This document shows positions 33,493 to 42,891 of a DNA stretch of 48,682 bases, piece by piece. The first letter of the stretch is position 1. Every line of letters begins with the position of its first letter. This DNA comes from Irineochytrium annulatum (taxonomy: Eukaryota; Chytridiomycota; Chytridiomycetes; Chytridiales; Chytridiaceae), in NCBI GenBank assembly GCA_027600665.1, contig JADGJL010000071.1:1-48682 (forward strand), given 5' to 3'. A program made the translations under genes and the position numbers. The notes under the pieces were generated by a model that was not told where the DNA came from, searched no databases, and saw only the letters and a program-made list of their open reading frames with translations.

Positions 33493-35062
33493 TTACGCCT
33501 TCTTATACAACACTTCGGTCCGAATCACATACTTGCACCCTTGTTTGACGCCGGAGCCTTCGTGAAGAAGCACGTCAGCCACAGCGCCGTGTGGGAAAAC
33601 CAACGCGGATCCACACCGAGGCGTCACGCGACGGGCGTCCATAACGCCTTCGGTCATCGAGGGAATAAAAAACGTCCTAAATAGCCGCGTTAGCTCCGAT
33701 GCATCGCTCTCCCTTCTAGGCTTACGTCTCTCCATTCGCGAAACCCTCGTTCAAATAGATGAGGAATGTCGACTTGGACCACGTGTGACCCTCGGAAGCG
33801 TCGTAGACGTACTCCCCTTTCACTTGGCGTGGTCAGCATTCGAAATGTATGCAATGAATCCAAAACTTACCAATAGAACTACGGGGCCACGCGCCGTCTA
33901 TGTGCGGTCGGTAAAGCGCACCGGGTACATAACGGTATATGCGAAACCGAAAGTTAAGACCCTCAAGCGCCCGCTCTCCCTCCTCGTCATCATCCCCCTT
34001 CACGGTCGGCGCCAGATGCGGTAGCGCCCGCTTGGCGATCGCCTCGCCCATCTCTTCATCCACCATCCAAAACACAGCATGCGCCAGGATAGAAGTTCCA
34101 GCGCCAGCCGTCTCGGAGATGGGCTCGTCCGGCCTAAACCCAATCGCCTCGGCGGCTCTGATGATCTCTACGCATTCGTTTGGTGACAACAGGTCCCGGA
34201 GGATGAAGGCACCAGGGATGTGAGGCGAGGGGTACTTCGTCGTTTTCCAGTTCGGCTTCGAGTCGAGAAGGATCGCGCCCGGTTGCGACGTGAAGAGCGT
34301 CATGGGGTAGCGATTTGGAGGGCGTCGACTCTCGCCCGGCTCCTCGAGCAGGACCTTGAACTTACTGGCAATCGCGGCGGCGTCCTTATCCAACTTGACG
34401 ATGACGCCCTGGAGGGCGGGGTTAGCGTCCCCCTTCTTTACCAACGGCGACGCGCCAAGGTCCCACGCCGGATACGCCTTGACGAAGGCCTCGGCCGACG
34501 GCACGGTCGACGGCCCCGACGCAAGGCCCACGAACGACGGCGCCGACGTCCGCATGATCTGGTCCAGAACGGCCATGACCTGGGGCCTGTCAGCGTTCCC
34601 GGGCGCGTTGGCAGCATCGCAGTCCCTGACCCACCGCTGGAGGGAACCCAGCTTGACCCTCTCCTGCCTCGCGCGCATGCCCTTAAGGTGGTCCACGGCG
34701 TCAGACCATCGACGCTCCGTTATTGCGTCGGAGATCGCTCCCGACAATCGTGCGTTGCGGCCCGCGATCACGTTGGCGGACGTGAGGGCCGTATGGACCG
34801 AGTGGAGGCAGGCGCGTAAAGGCTTCAGCTGCACCGTTTTGAGGAGCGCCGGATCCCTGTGGAGTGTGACAAGAACACGCTGGCATACGCCTAGGTCTGC
34901 TTCCGAAAAGCCGTACGTGGTCACGAACTCATCGTCCACATCGGCATCGTTTATTATGGCAGCGGAGAAGGTCTCCTGTTCGAGCTTTCGCTTCTTCCTA
35001 GACGGATTGTGAAGCAAGAAAAGACAATTGCGATCAAACCTGAGCTGGCCCGCCTTTCCCAT
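33493..35062 (-). CDS. 2-oxoglutarate/Fe(II) dioxygenase, prolyl 4-hydroxylase-like
   Basis: Exons 33871-35062, 33726-33822 and 33493-33676 give 490 aa. The C-terminal half is a double-stranded beta-helix dioxygenase: entry ILRDLLSPNECVEIIRAAE, the iron ligands HxD in RPHIDGAW (about residue 390), STFLIYLNEG, then GSALVFPHG and the distal His and 2OG-binding Arg in LLHEGSGVKQGCKYVIRTEV. All expected metal and cosubstrate residues are present, so it should be active. The substrate is unknown. The first about 270 residues are helical without a recognised domain (ADLGVCQRVLVTLHRDP, GVIVKLDKDAAAIAS). The start is the ATG at 35062; an upstream in-frame TTG was rejected. Introns are 48 and 49 nt. 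The gene is convergent with BRE. Confidence 0.88.
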
Positions 35063-35231
35063 TGTGCTGCGAGGAACTGCAGTTGCAATAAGCGTAATCC
35101 TGCCCTCAAGCAGTGAACGAAGCTTGTCAAAAAAGTGTGCCGATGTTTGACGGACGGATGTGGAAGGCAATCAGCAGCTGCGTACAAGATGGCGTGGGCC
35201 GCAATAAAGTAAATGCGTGTATTTAAGCTTA

Positions 35232-36755
35232 TCATGAGCTCTTCTTCGTGTTGTTGATGATTGGGGCAATGACCTCGATATATACGACGATACCAATGAT
35301 GATGAGTAAAACGAGAATGAGGATGAAAATCCACCACTGCTTCTTCCTCGAGTTTTTTCTGTATGTGATGGCTTTCGACATTTCTGGAGAGCTTGTTAAA
35401 TGTTGATTGAGATCATATACTGCTACCTTTTGAACCTTCCTCGAGATTCACAACAGCTGTCTCAGCCTGCTCCTCGATGGTGTTAATCATCTCCTGCTGG
35501 GTCTGTTTTTCTGTGTTATTAATGTCACAAACCGGGATAATAACAAACCTCGAGAAGAGCCTGCATTTCCTGAAAGAGCTCAAAAAGCTCCTCCATAGAG
35601 CGTTCGATCCTTTGGATCTGCTCGTGTCGGCTTTGAACTTCATTGAGAGCCTTCCTTTGGTCGGCGACTCTCGACGATAAGAGGGATTGCGCAAAACCAC
35701 CACCGCCCTCGACAGCCCGTTGAACCTCGGCCGGTGTAGCGTCAGGACGAGCTGCGATTATAAGGTTAGCATGAGCGAGCTTAAAGCGGGCTAAAACACC
35801 AACCAATTTTGATCTCACGCTCCATCCTCTGCTTCGACTTCTGCTTAAAATCTGCCTGGCACTTTTGAAATCCGTTTGCAACTTCTAAAAGCTTCTTTGC
35901 CAAGGTAGCCTGTTGTCCCCTGCGCGAGTGCGCCTCCGCGCTCGGCGGCATCTTCTTGGTCTGGTTCGCCATCGTCCGAACGCGGCCGCGCAGGCTCTGA
36001 AGGAGCGACGACGTCTGCTCGCTGACGTCGTCGAGCTCCCTGTTGATGGCCGAGGACTCCGACGCGGAGGCGGAAATGAGGGCGCGGGACTGCAGGGCCT
36101 TAATCTGCTGGATGCTGCGGCCGATGCGGTCGATGCCCCGCTGGACGCTCTCCACTTCATCAAAGAAAGACTCGAAAGGACCGTCGCTTTGGTCTGCAGG
36201 GGAGCCGACGGGGACGGCGGGCTCGATGCGGCGATCCGAGCGTTGCGGGCGATAGCCATTTCCTGCGAGGGCTTGCCCTGGTGCCGGCAGCTCAGCGGAT
36301 CGTTCGCCTCCTGCTCCACGGTAGGCTCTCAGATCCCCTCGGCCGTCGTCTCGGGACCGGCTGGCATCTGGCCTACGGTAGTCCCGTTCCCTCTCCCTGT
36401 CCCGTCCGCCGTCCACCCTGTAGCCGTCGCCCATGGGCCTGCCATCGCCGCCTCGGGGATCTCGTCGGTCCCGGTCGTCGTCATAACGGCGGTCGGGCCT
36501 GCGATCGTTATCACGGCGTGATCGCTCTCCACGGCTGCCGTCGCTGTACTGGGAGCCGTCTTGAAAGCGGCCATCGCCCCTGCCGTCCGGCCGCCTGTCG
36601 TCCCTAAACCCAGCATCACGTTCCTGGTGGCCACCCTCCTCCCGACCACGGCGGTCCCGGCCATCATAGTCCCGTGGCGAGCCATACGCGCCTCGGTCGT
36701 CAGGCGGGTATCTCCTCTGCTGCTGCTCTTCCCGCAACCGGTCTCGACCCGACAT
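35232..36755 (-). CDS. Syntaxin (Qa-SNARE) with long Arg/Asp/Gly-rich N-terminal extension
   Basis: Exons 35804-36755, 35549-35751, 35427-35502 and 35232-35383 give 460 aa, against about 290 for plasma-membrane syntaxins (Sso1/STX1). From residue about 194 the usual parts appear: an Habc bundle (FFDEVESVQRGIDRIG to REIKIARPDATPAEV), the linker, and a Qa-SNARE helix (RHEQIQRIERSMEELFELFQ, then LLETQQEMINTIEEQAE with the central Gln). A basic juxtamembrane stretch (RKNSRKKQWW) and a tail anchor (ILILVLLIIIGIVVYI) follow. It should drive exocytic or endosomal membrane fusion. Residues 1 to about 190 are disordered and built of RD, RG, DR and DG steps, unlike any syntaxin I know. This part is in the same exon and frame as the Habc domain, without a splice site between them. 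Confidence 0.9.
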
Positions 36756-37170
36756 TGGTTATGGCGCCTTCGAAGTGAACTCGGATGAGCGGCGTGTTTC
36801 AAGGCTTCCTTGCCTCTTGTGGAACGCCAAGGCCGCCGTAACGCCCGTTTGCATCCGCTTCCACAAAAAGCGTCACCATTGCCCTTGAGTGAAGCCCCCC
36901 AACACAACACATCCAGCCTCCGGTCATTCCTCTGCTACCGATACGTTGACAAATTGTGCGTGATGTGTTCACAGCAAGTCGTTGTTTCTGTTATTGTGGA
37001 TGTCAGTCACTGGTCACGCGGCAACAGTATTTTAATAAATTATTTTACGTAACAAATGCACATGAGGGTAATTTTTTGGAAATGCCGGTACTTACTTCTA
37101 CCGGTTCACGACATTGACAGCGAAGTCGGCTTCATCTGTCCGAAACTGCTCAAGCCGCCGCTGACCCACC
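36756..37170. other. Divergent intergenic region, syntaxin to TopBP1
   Basis: A 415-bp stretch between two divergent start codons. Open frames in it (for example 36810-37052) are short and resemble no family. It presumably holds the two promoters; no specific site was recognised. Confidence 0.5.
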
Positions 37171-40100
37171 ATGCTCAAAGGCGCCCGGATCTGCAGCACG
37201 AATCTCGCGACCCAGGACAAGGTTCCTCCATAAGACTCTCTTGATCATGCTTACTTCTCTGTGATGGCAGGATGAGGTCCAAAAGCTCGCCAAGTTCCTA
37301 GGGGCCACGTTCACTCCCAACCTCACAACTGATACTACCCACCTCATCGCCAACTCCACGAGCTCGGAGAAGTACAAGGTAGACGCGCAGGATTTGGAGT
37401 CTGCTCCCGCTTGTCCCCTCACCGAAGATTAAGGTCGCTGTTAGGCTCAACATCCCGGTCATCGGGATCGGCTGGCTGCGCGAATGCTGGAAGCACTCCA
37501 ACAACGCTGCAGATGTTAAGCCGAACGCACTCTTAGAACAGCACCGCCTTAAATCGTCGAGCTGTGTCACTGCGAAAGACACGCAGGCCGTTCCCAATCA
37601 GACCGAGCTGGATTGGTAGGGAATCTGCGACGAGTTACTGCTAACCTATAAGTATACAAAGGCGCCACGAGGCTGGTCACAAACCGGGGCTGTTCTTCGG
37701 TCTCACGTTTGCTGCCGTTGGGTTCAACACCGACGAGGTTTGGGTGTTTTAAGCCATCATTCTCTGAATACCTTTCCAGAACGAGGGCATTAAGCAAGAG
37801 GTGAACGCGCATGCTATTTGGCGCTGACTGCTGATTTAAGATAGAGAGACGGAAAGGCCAGTTCGTTTCAATCCGGGAACTGCATGGGAGGGAGAAGTCA
37901 AGGTGTTATGTGGTTGTTCCGCTGACATGGTAATTTGAATTAATAAAGGGTGTATCTGATGTATGTTAGCATGCAGCATCGCAAAGGCGTCGAATGGAGT
38001 TGTTCAACAGTGACTGAGATTTGGGTGGAAAGTTGCATTGAGGTGAGAAATTTGTAATTTAGGGCTTTGGTAACATGGTGACCGTAGGAAGGCCGCATCC
38101 TGCCAATAGATGGCGAGATTGTATATCAACCCCTGCGGTCCGACCTTCCGCTGCCCGGTATGGGGACGGTTGCTAGTATGAGTAGGCTAACCTCGGAGGC
38201 AGAGTTTCGATTCCTCTTGATAGGAATATCCGGCTTTGAGGATATACCGCGTGCTCACATCCAGAAGCTTTCGATATCACTGGGTAGCCCGAGCGCGGTT
38301 TCTTCATCTAATCACATTCTTCCAGGCGCGCAGTTCACCGAGGCATTCTCAAAAAAGAATACGCATCTTGTTCTCAGCAGAAATAATAAGGATTCGATAA
38401 AGGCTAAGAAAGCAAAAGATTGGCACGTGCCTGTTGTCTGCGTTCAATGGCTTTACGCGTGTGCGGCGGAGGTACGTCGCACTTGATATTTTCACTATAT
38501 AAAAAGAATTTAGGGAAGATTGGTTGACATTTCGTCATTCCGCCTTGACAAACCGGCAATTATGGATATTTTACTTCCCGGCACAGCCTCCCTTAACCTT
38601 ATGAATGCCGAGAACTCCCGTCAAGCGTCACTAGGGTCGACTCACTTTTCAAATGCGAGTAAAGACACTGTCCACCATCCCACCAACTCTGTATCCGTCA
38701 AAAATGCACGCCCGAAAGCATCACGGCTAGGAAGTCAGCCGGCTCCGTATTTCATGGCGCTTACTTTGATAGGTTCACCGAATTTCGTCCGAGATTTGTT
38801 ACGTGGCGATCGAACCGACGAACGGGGAGACGAGACTCCACTTGCATTAAAGCCTCTATCCGAGGTCAAGATCTGCTTCTCCGACAAAATACTGGTTCGA
38901 TTGACCGTCGCTTTTCATCTCTTGAAGTACGTTTGCAGAAACGGATTGAGATGACTCGGATCGCGACCGCTCTTGGCGCTAAAATTCTATCCACTTACTC
39001 CGAGGCCTGCACGCATTACGTGTTTGAGAGCAGCAAAGTAAACGAGATGTTTAAGGAGTTCAAAGAGGCGCGCCGGACTAGCAAATATATTATCTCCCCA
39101 GCTTGGATATATAAGGTTTACCCACTTTGTATTACTTCTCTCTTTGCGTGGCTTACGTACTGTCCCAGTGCCAAGAGGCCAACAACAGGGTCAATGAGGC
39201 CGACTTCCCACATAACTATAACCCTTCGAAATCTCTAAATGTCGCAACGTCACAAGCGAAGCCCCTGCGCAGACCTACGAAACCCGATTCACGCAGCTCC
39301 ACTACGACGAGTCCATCACGCGTCGCATGTGTGAACGATCATATTACTCTGACGGAGCGGAATATAGATAATAACACTTTCCACGCCGCAGCGAACGAAA
39401 AGGGTGTAGTCTCCGTGGTGGGCGGTAAACCAACTCATGTTGATAAGTACGCCGCGGCGGTAGATCAGCTTCTTGTTGCCGCGCAAAAGAAAGTGAGATT
39501 ACTGAACATTTTAATTGACTAACCCTAGCAGGATACTTCTGTAATAGACATATCTATTTCGAAGGATAAAGGTGGCCAGAAGACAAACGTGGATAAGTAC
39601 GTTGCGGCGGTCAACCAGCTTCTTGATGCTGCGGGGAAAAACCCGGTAAGCTTCTTTTCGCTTATGTAATTTTGACGCAAATACTGCTAGTTAAAAAGGT
39701 CAAACTCTTTGATACAGTGCGAACCTTCCAATGAGCGTTCGGTTTTCGACAATGAGATTTTGAACGATCAAACGAGCGTGGAGATAACCTCCGCTGAAAC
39801 GGCGCTTCGAGACGACTTACTCATCATTTACGACGATCCGGACGGGCGGCACGAAAAGAGGAGGCTGATCGAGACGTTGACCAACAAGGATGTCAAGCGG
39901 ATAAAGGTCGAACCTCCAGCTCCTACCGTCCGCACACGAACGTTTCTCTTCACCGGCGTGCAAGAAAAGGAGAAGGTGAAGTACTCGGCAATCATCCGAG
40001 ACTTGGGCGGTATCGTTGTCGACAGCGATCACTGGGAGGACGGAGCCAGCCATTTGATTGCAAACGTACCCGCGAGGACGGAGAAATGCTTAGCTGCATG

Positions 40101-40650
40101 TGCTTGTGGTGCTTGGTAATTCATCTACTGCATGATTCTCGAGCTCAAATTTTTCTTAAGGCTGTTGCAACCGAAGTATTTGTTGGCCTCAAAGGAGGCA
40201 GGGAAGTTTCTTGACGAAGAAAATTGGGAGTGGGGAGCGCTAGAGGTAGATAATGATCTTGTCGTCCGTTTATAACCTTCCTACTGATAGAAACCGACTC
40301 TTGTGGGTTTAATGGCGCGCAAGTGGCGACAGAAACTGAGAAACCACGTACGGCCGAAAGGCAGCCAGCTTGTCGGCGCGTTTTCATCCTGGAGCGTCCT
40401 CCTCGTCATGGACGCAAGGAAGATCTCTGGGTTTAGCCGCGTGTTAGAGGCGGGTGGTGCACTCGTGACAGAGCTGTCCTCCAAAAGCGGTCCGCTCCCG
40501 CCAAAGCGGTTCACGCACTGCTTAACCGACGCAGACTTGTCGAAAGGTGATCGTGAAAAGCTCTTGGACATGGGGGCTCAGATAGTGGCAAGTACAATTG
40601 TTGGTCAATTTTTGTTAGAAAACGAAAGTCTTAAAAGAAGCTACACCTAA
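37171..40650 (+). CDS. TopBP1/Dpb11/Rad4-type multi-BRCT replication and checkpoint scaffold
   Basis: Sixteen exons sum to 2781 nt, 926 aa: 37171-37221, 37271-37378, 37434-37615, 37662-37737, 37780-37800, 37841-37929, 37970-38042, 38088-38283, 38326-38471, 38514-38894, 38939-39115, 39169-39492, 39532-39645, 39718-40115, 40161-40245, 40291-40650. BRCT signatures are LAKFLGATFTPNLTTDTTHL with IGIGWLRECW; LFFGLTFAAVGF with VTEIWVESCIEEGRILP; FRFLLIGISGFED with VVCVQWLYACA; ATALGAKILSTYSEACTHYV; FLFTGVQEKEKVKYSAIIRDLGG with GAWLLQPKYL; and a final degenerate repeat. The RDLGG unit closely resembles BRCT7/8 of TopBP1, which in animals binds phosphorylated partners. The family links CDK or checkpoint phosphorylation to origin firing and ATR activation. 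Introns are 39-72 nt. The exon 5/6 junction has an alternative acceptor six bases downstream. Confidence 0.85.
39439..39492 (+). repeat. Copy 1 of a 54-nt coding repeat in the TopBP1-type gene
   Basis: It encodes VDKYAAAVDQLLVAAQKK at the very end of an exon, directly before its splice donor. A diverged copy lies 150 bases downstream in the same position of the next exon (39589-39642), which points to duplication of an exon-intron unit. Confidence 0.75.
39589..39642 (+). repeat. Copy 2 of the 54-nt coding repeat
   Basis: It encodes VDKYVAAVNQLLDAAGKN, 13 of 18 residues identical to copy 1, and again stands at the end of an exon before a GT donor. The GGK/GGQ-K-T residues in front of each copy are also shared. 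Confidence 0.75.
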
Positions 40651-41074
40651 TAAATAACGGTGTACGCAAAATATATGAAACTACGACAATTTGAAGTGCA
40701 CAGCACACAGCGGCGACGAGAAACCGGCATTCCCGCCGTCGCGTCATCTGTGCCGGTAGGCTCGACATGCCTATCTGCGCTGTGCAAGGCTGGCGTGGCC
40801 AGCGCCGGGTCGATGAAAGTAGCGACTTACGAGTTAATCTCGTTCATATAATAACACAGCATGAATGAATTACCATCGTGTCGACATCATATCGTGTGCA
40901 AAAAGAACACGCCGTGGAATTGGCGCCGCAATCCCTTCACTTATGCGGATTTTGTGCGTAGAACCAAAAAATGTTCAACCTTGCAACAAAAGGTGGGGGA
41001 TTATATTTATGTTTAAAGTAAACATATTTATAACGCAAAAACCGGCTCCCACCAATACGGACGCAATAGAGATG
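40651..41074. other. Convergent intergenic region, no gene seen
   Basis: It lies between the stop codons of the TopBP1-type gene and TVP23. An AATAAA-like word (taataaata) follows the TopBP1 stop within ten bases. Short frames (40660-40851, 40865-41122) have no recognisable content. Confidence 0.5.
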
Positions 41075-41962
41075 CTAAACCCGTGCTGGCACGGGTTGAG
41101 TACCCGATCCCCCGAAGAATGAACTGACTCGTTCGGAAATGAAAGATCCCAAAATGGACTGAAACCACGAGTTTCCAGCAATGTAGTTCGTGACCTTCTG
41201 CCGCGCATCCTAGACATTCGTTAGCACTGCGAACAACATCTCTTAAATACCTTTTGGCATTTTGTGTACCCTACTACATTTGCCATGTTGAACACCAGCG
41301 CAACAATAACGACCACTATCCACGAGAAGTATAGTCTGAACAGTGCCACCAAGCCTAACAGCAGCCAAATCCCCGGCGTTACCCACAGCGTCACACAAAA
41401 TATCCGCGAATCAACGGGATTCACCGCGCCGTTCTGAGAGGTGCTGCGCATCAGCCACAACGAAACAGCAACTCAGCGTCGCGACGGCAAGCACGAACCT
41501 CCCGAGACTCGAATATCCAGACGTTCGACCCGTCCTCCTTAATCTCATTCCACCACCTCAGTCCCACCAGCAGCCGCCCCGTCACGTTCTTCACCGTCCA
41601 GAAGTCGAAAGCGAGGAGAAGTACGATGATGACGAATTGGAAGATGAAGCCTGGCAGGAAGAAACCGCCCAGTATATACATCAGGAGGGCCAGCGCTTTG
41701 AATAGGATATGGAAGATCAGGACGGTCGGATGGCTTTGCAGTCGCCGTCAGATTCACATAGCCATGCTGCGAACGCGAGGTCTTGCGCTCACCTCGACTG
41801 CGAGAGAATGCTCTGCGGTGATGCTGGCGCTGCTGAAGATTGGCTGCTTGCGGACGCGTTCTCGGTTGCCGCGGGGGGTGGAAGGCCTAACGGAACCTCG
41901 ACGCGATCCGACGTGCCCATTGGGGCCGCCTCGAACAGCAGCGACGTCGAGTCGTTGGCCAT
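41075..41962 (-). CDS. TVP23: Golgi apparatus membrane protein TVP23
   Basis: TVP23/FAM18 is a four-span Golgi/TGN membrane protein involved in late Golgi traffic. Exons 41793-41962, 41499-41733, 41251-41433 and 41075-41209 give 240 aa. After a Ser/Ala-rich N-terminal tail come SSHPTVLIFHILFKALAL, LLLAFDFWTVKNVTGRLLVG, LRWWNEIKEDG with WIFESRE, NPVDSRIFCVTLWVTPGIWL and NMANVVGYTKC, all family landmarks in the expected order. Introns are 59, 65 and 41 nt. The start is the ATG at 41962. The length is in the range for the family (about 200-240 aa). Confidence 0.95.
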
Positions 41963-42059
41963 CACTGGGTTTGGCACGAGGCTTGTAACAATTTGGTGGG
42001 ATCGTGGACTTAAGCGTATTATTGATGCCCAGCTAACACATTAACGCGGCACGTAAGGA

Positions 42060-42327
42060 CTAAGCACTCGGGACAAACCGGTTGTATTCAACATGCAGTA
42101 GAAGTTCCTTCAAGCTCCCAATCTTGCTGTCCAAAGTCGTCAGCGCAATATTCAGTTGTCCTATAAAATATCCACGTCGGCAGTGGGTATGCCAGTGCTT
42201 TGTTGCTCGATTCACTGTCGGTTAAACGGTCGGGCTTTCTCCAGGCTTGCTTACCACCCAAAGCCCAAAGGTAAAAAGCACCCCTTCCTGCTTCCTCGCG
42301 CTCTGAGCAGCTGCCGCCAACCGTCAC
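42060..42327 (-). CDS. Candidate small coiled-coil protein, partial model
   Basis: A minus-strand exon 42060-42160 begins after a TTTTATAG acceptor and reads QLNIALTTLDSKIGSLKE to LLLHVEYNRFVPSA and a stop. It is a regular amphipathic helix and looks coding. A phase-compatible upstream piece reads WRKPDRLTD (near 42225) through a GT..AG intron of about 55 nt (donor near 42215). The start and any further exons are not resolved. The LTTLDSKIGSL helix recalls the coiled coils of WASHC3 (CCDC53), BRK1 or HSBP1-type small subunits, but I cannot assign one. It lies head-to-tail upstream of TVP23. Confidence 0.35.
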
Positions 42328-42400
42328 CTGCGATCAACGTTCGCCCTTGGCCTCGGCCGTCACCTCGATCAACAACAAGATCCCTTAATTGGCCAAGCCG

Positions 42401-42891
42401 ATGTCCGCCGACGACTTCGCCCATTTCGAAGGTTACGCCTTCGAAGATGATGTTGCCTTCGTGCAAGGACTCCAGTCCATTAAGGACCGGATGAGCACAG
42501 AGACGGAGGAGAAGAGAGCGGCCGCCATATTGGAAGCAAAATATTTCTATTACTCAAGGTATTGCTGCTGATGATATTGTGTGTATGTATGTAAGTGAAT
42601 GTTCACACGATAAGGTTCGTGCGGCCCTTGGATCGCAAGCGGTACGAAGAGTGGAGGTCGGGGAAACCCGCCGGGGCGGCCGCCGTGTCTCCGAAGGAGG
42701 ATTCCCCGCAATATCCGAAGTCGTTTGCGGAGATATGCGACCTGGTGGCGCGGGGCCTGCCCATCCCGGGGATAAAGGAAATCCCGGACACGCTGCATGA
42801 CGTGAAGGCGCAGAGTGTCCCGTCAAAGGCTCCCGCCTCCAAGCCTTGGGAAGTTAAGCAACAGCAACAAAGCAATAAAATGGTAGAGTGA
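42401..42891 (+). CDS. PEX39-like peroxin (C6orf226 family), KPWE-motif protein
   Basis: Exons 42401-42558 and 42615-42891 (56-nt intron) give 144 aa. The C-terminal half has SFAEICDLVARGLPIPGIKE followed by IPDTLHD, then a Pro/Ser stretch and KPWE. The PGI..IPD block with a downstream KPWE motif is the signature I associate with the small family that includes human C6orf226/PEX39, recently linked to PEX7-dependent (PTS2) peroxisomal import. The assignment rests on motif memory, not on a search. The N-terminal part (DDFAHFEGYAFEDDVAF and YFYYSRFVRPLDRKRYEEW) is not a part I can match. Its last 38 bases overlap the coding 3' end of MAD1 on the other strand. Confidence 0.65.

Noticed and set aside
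34220..35012. Plus-strand open frames of about 200 codons
   Set aside because: They are antisense to the conserved 2OG oxygenase exon and carry only GC-driven composition.
35913..36607. Several plus-strand and minus-strand overlapping frames in the syntaxin head region
   Set aside because: The RD/RG codon repeat leaves all frames open; only the minus frame continuing into the Habc and SNARE domains is supported.
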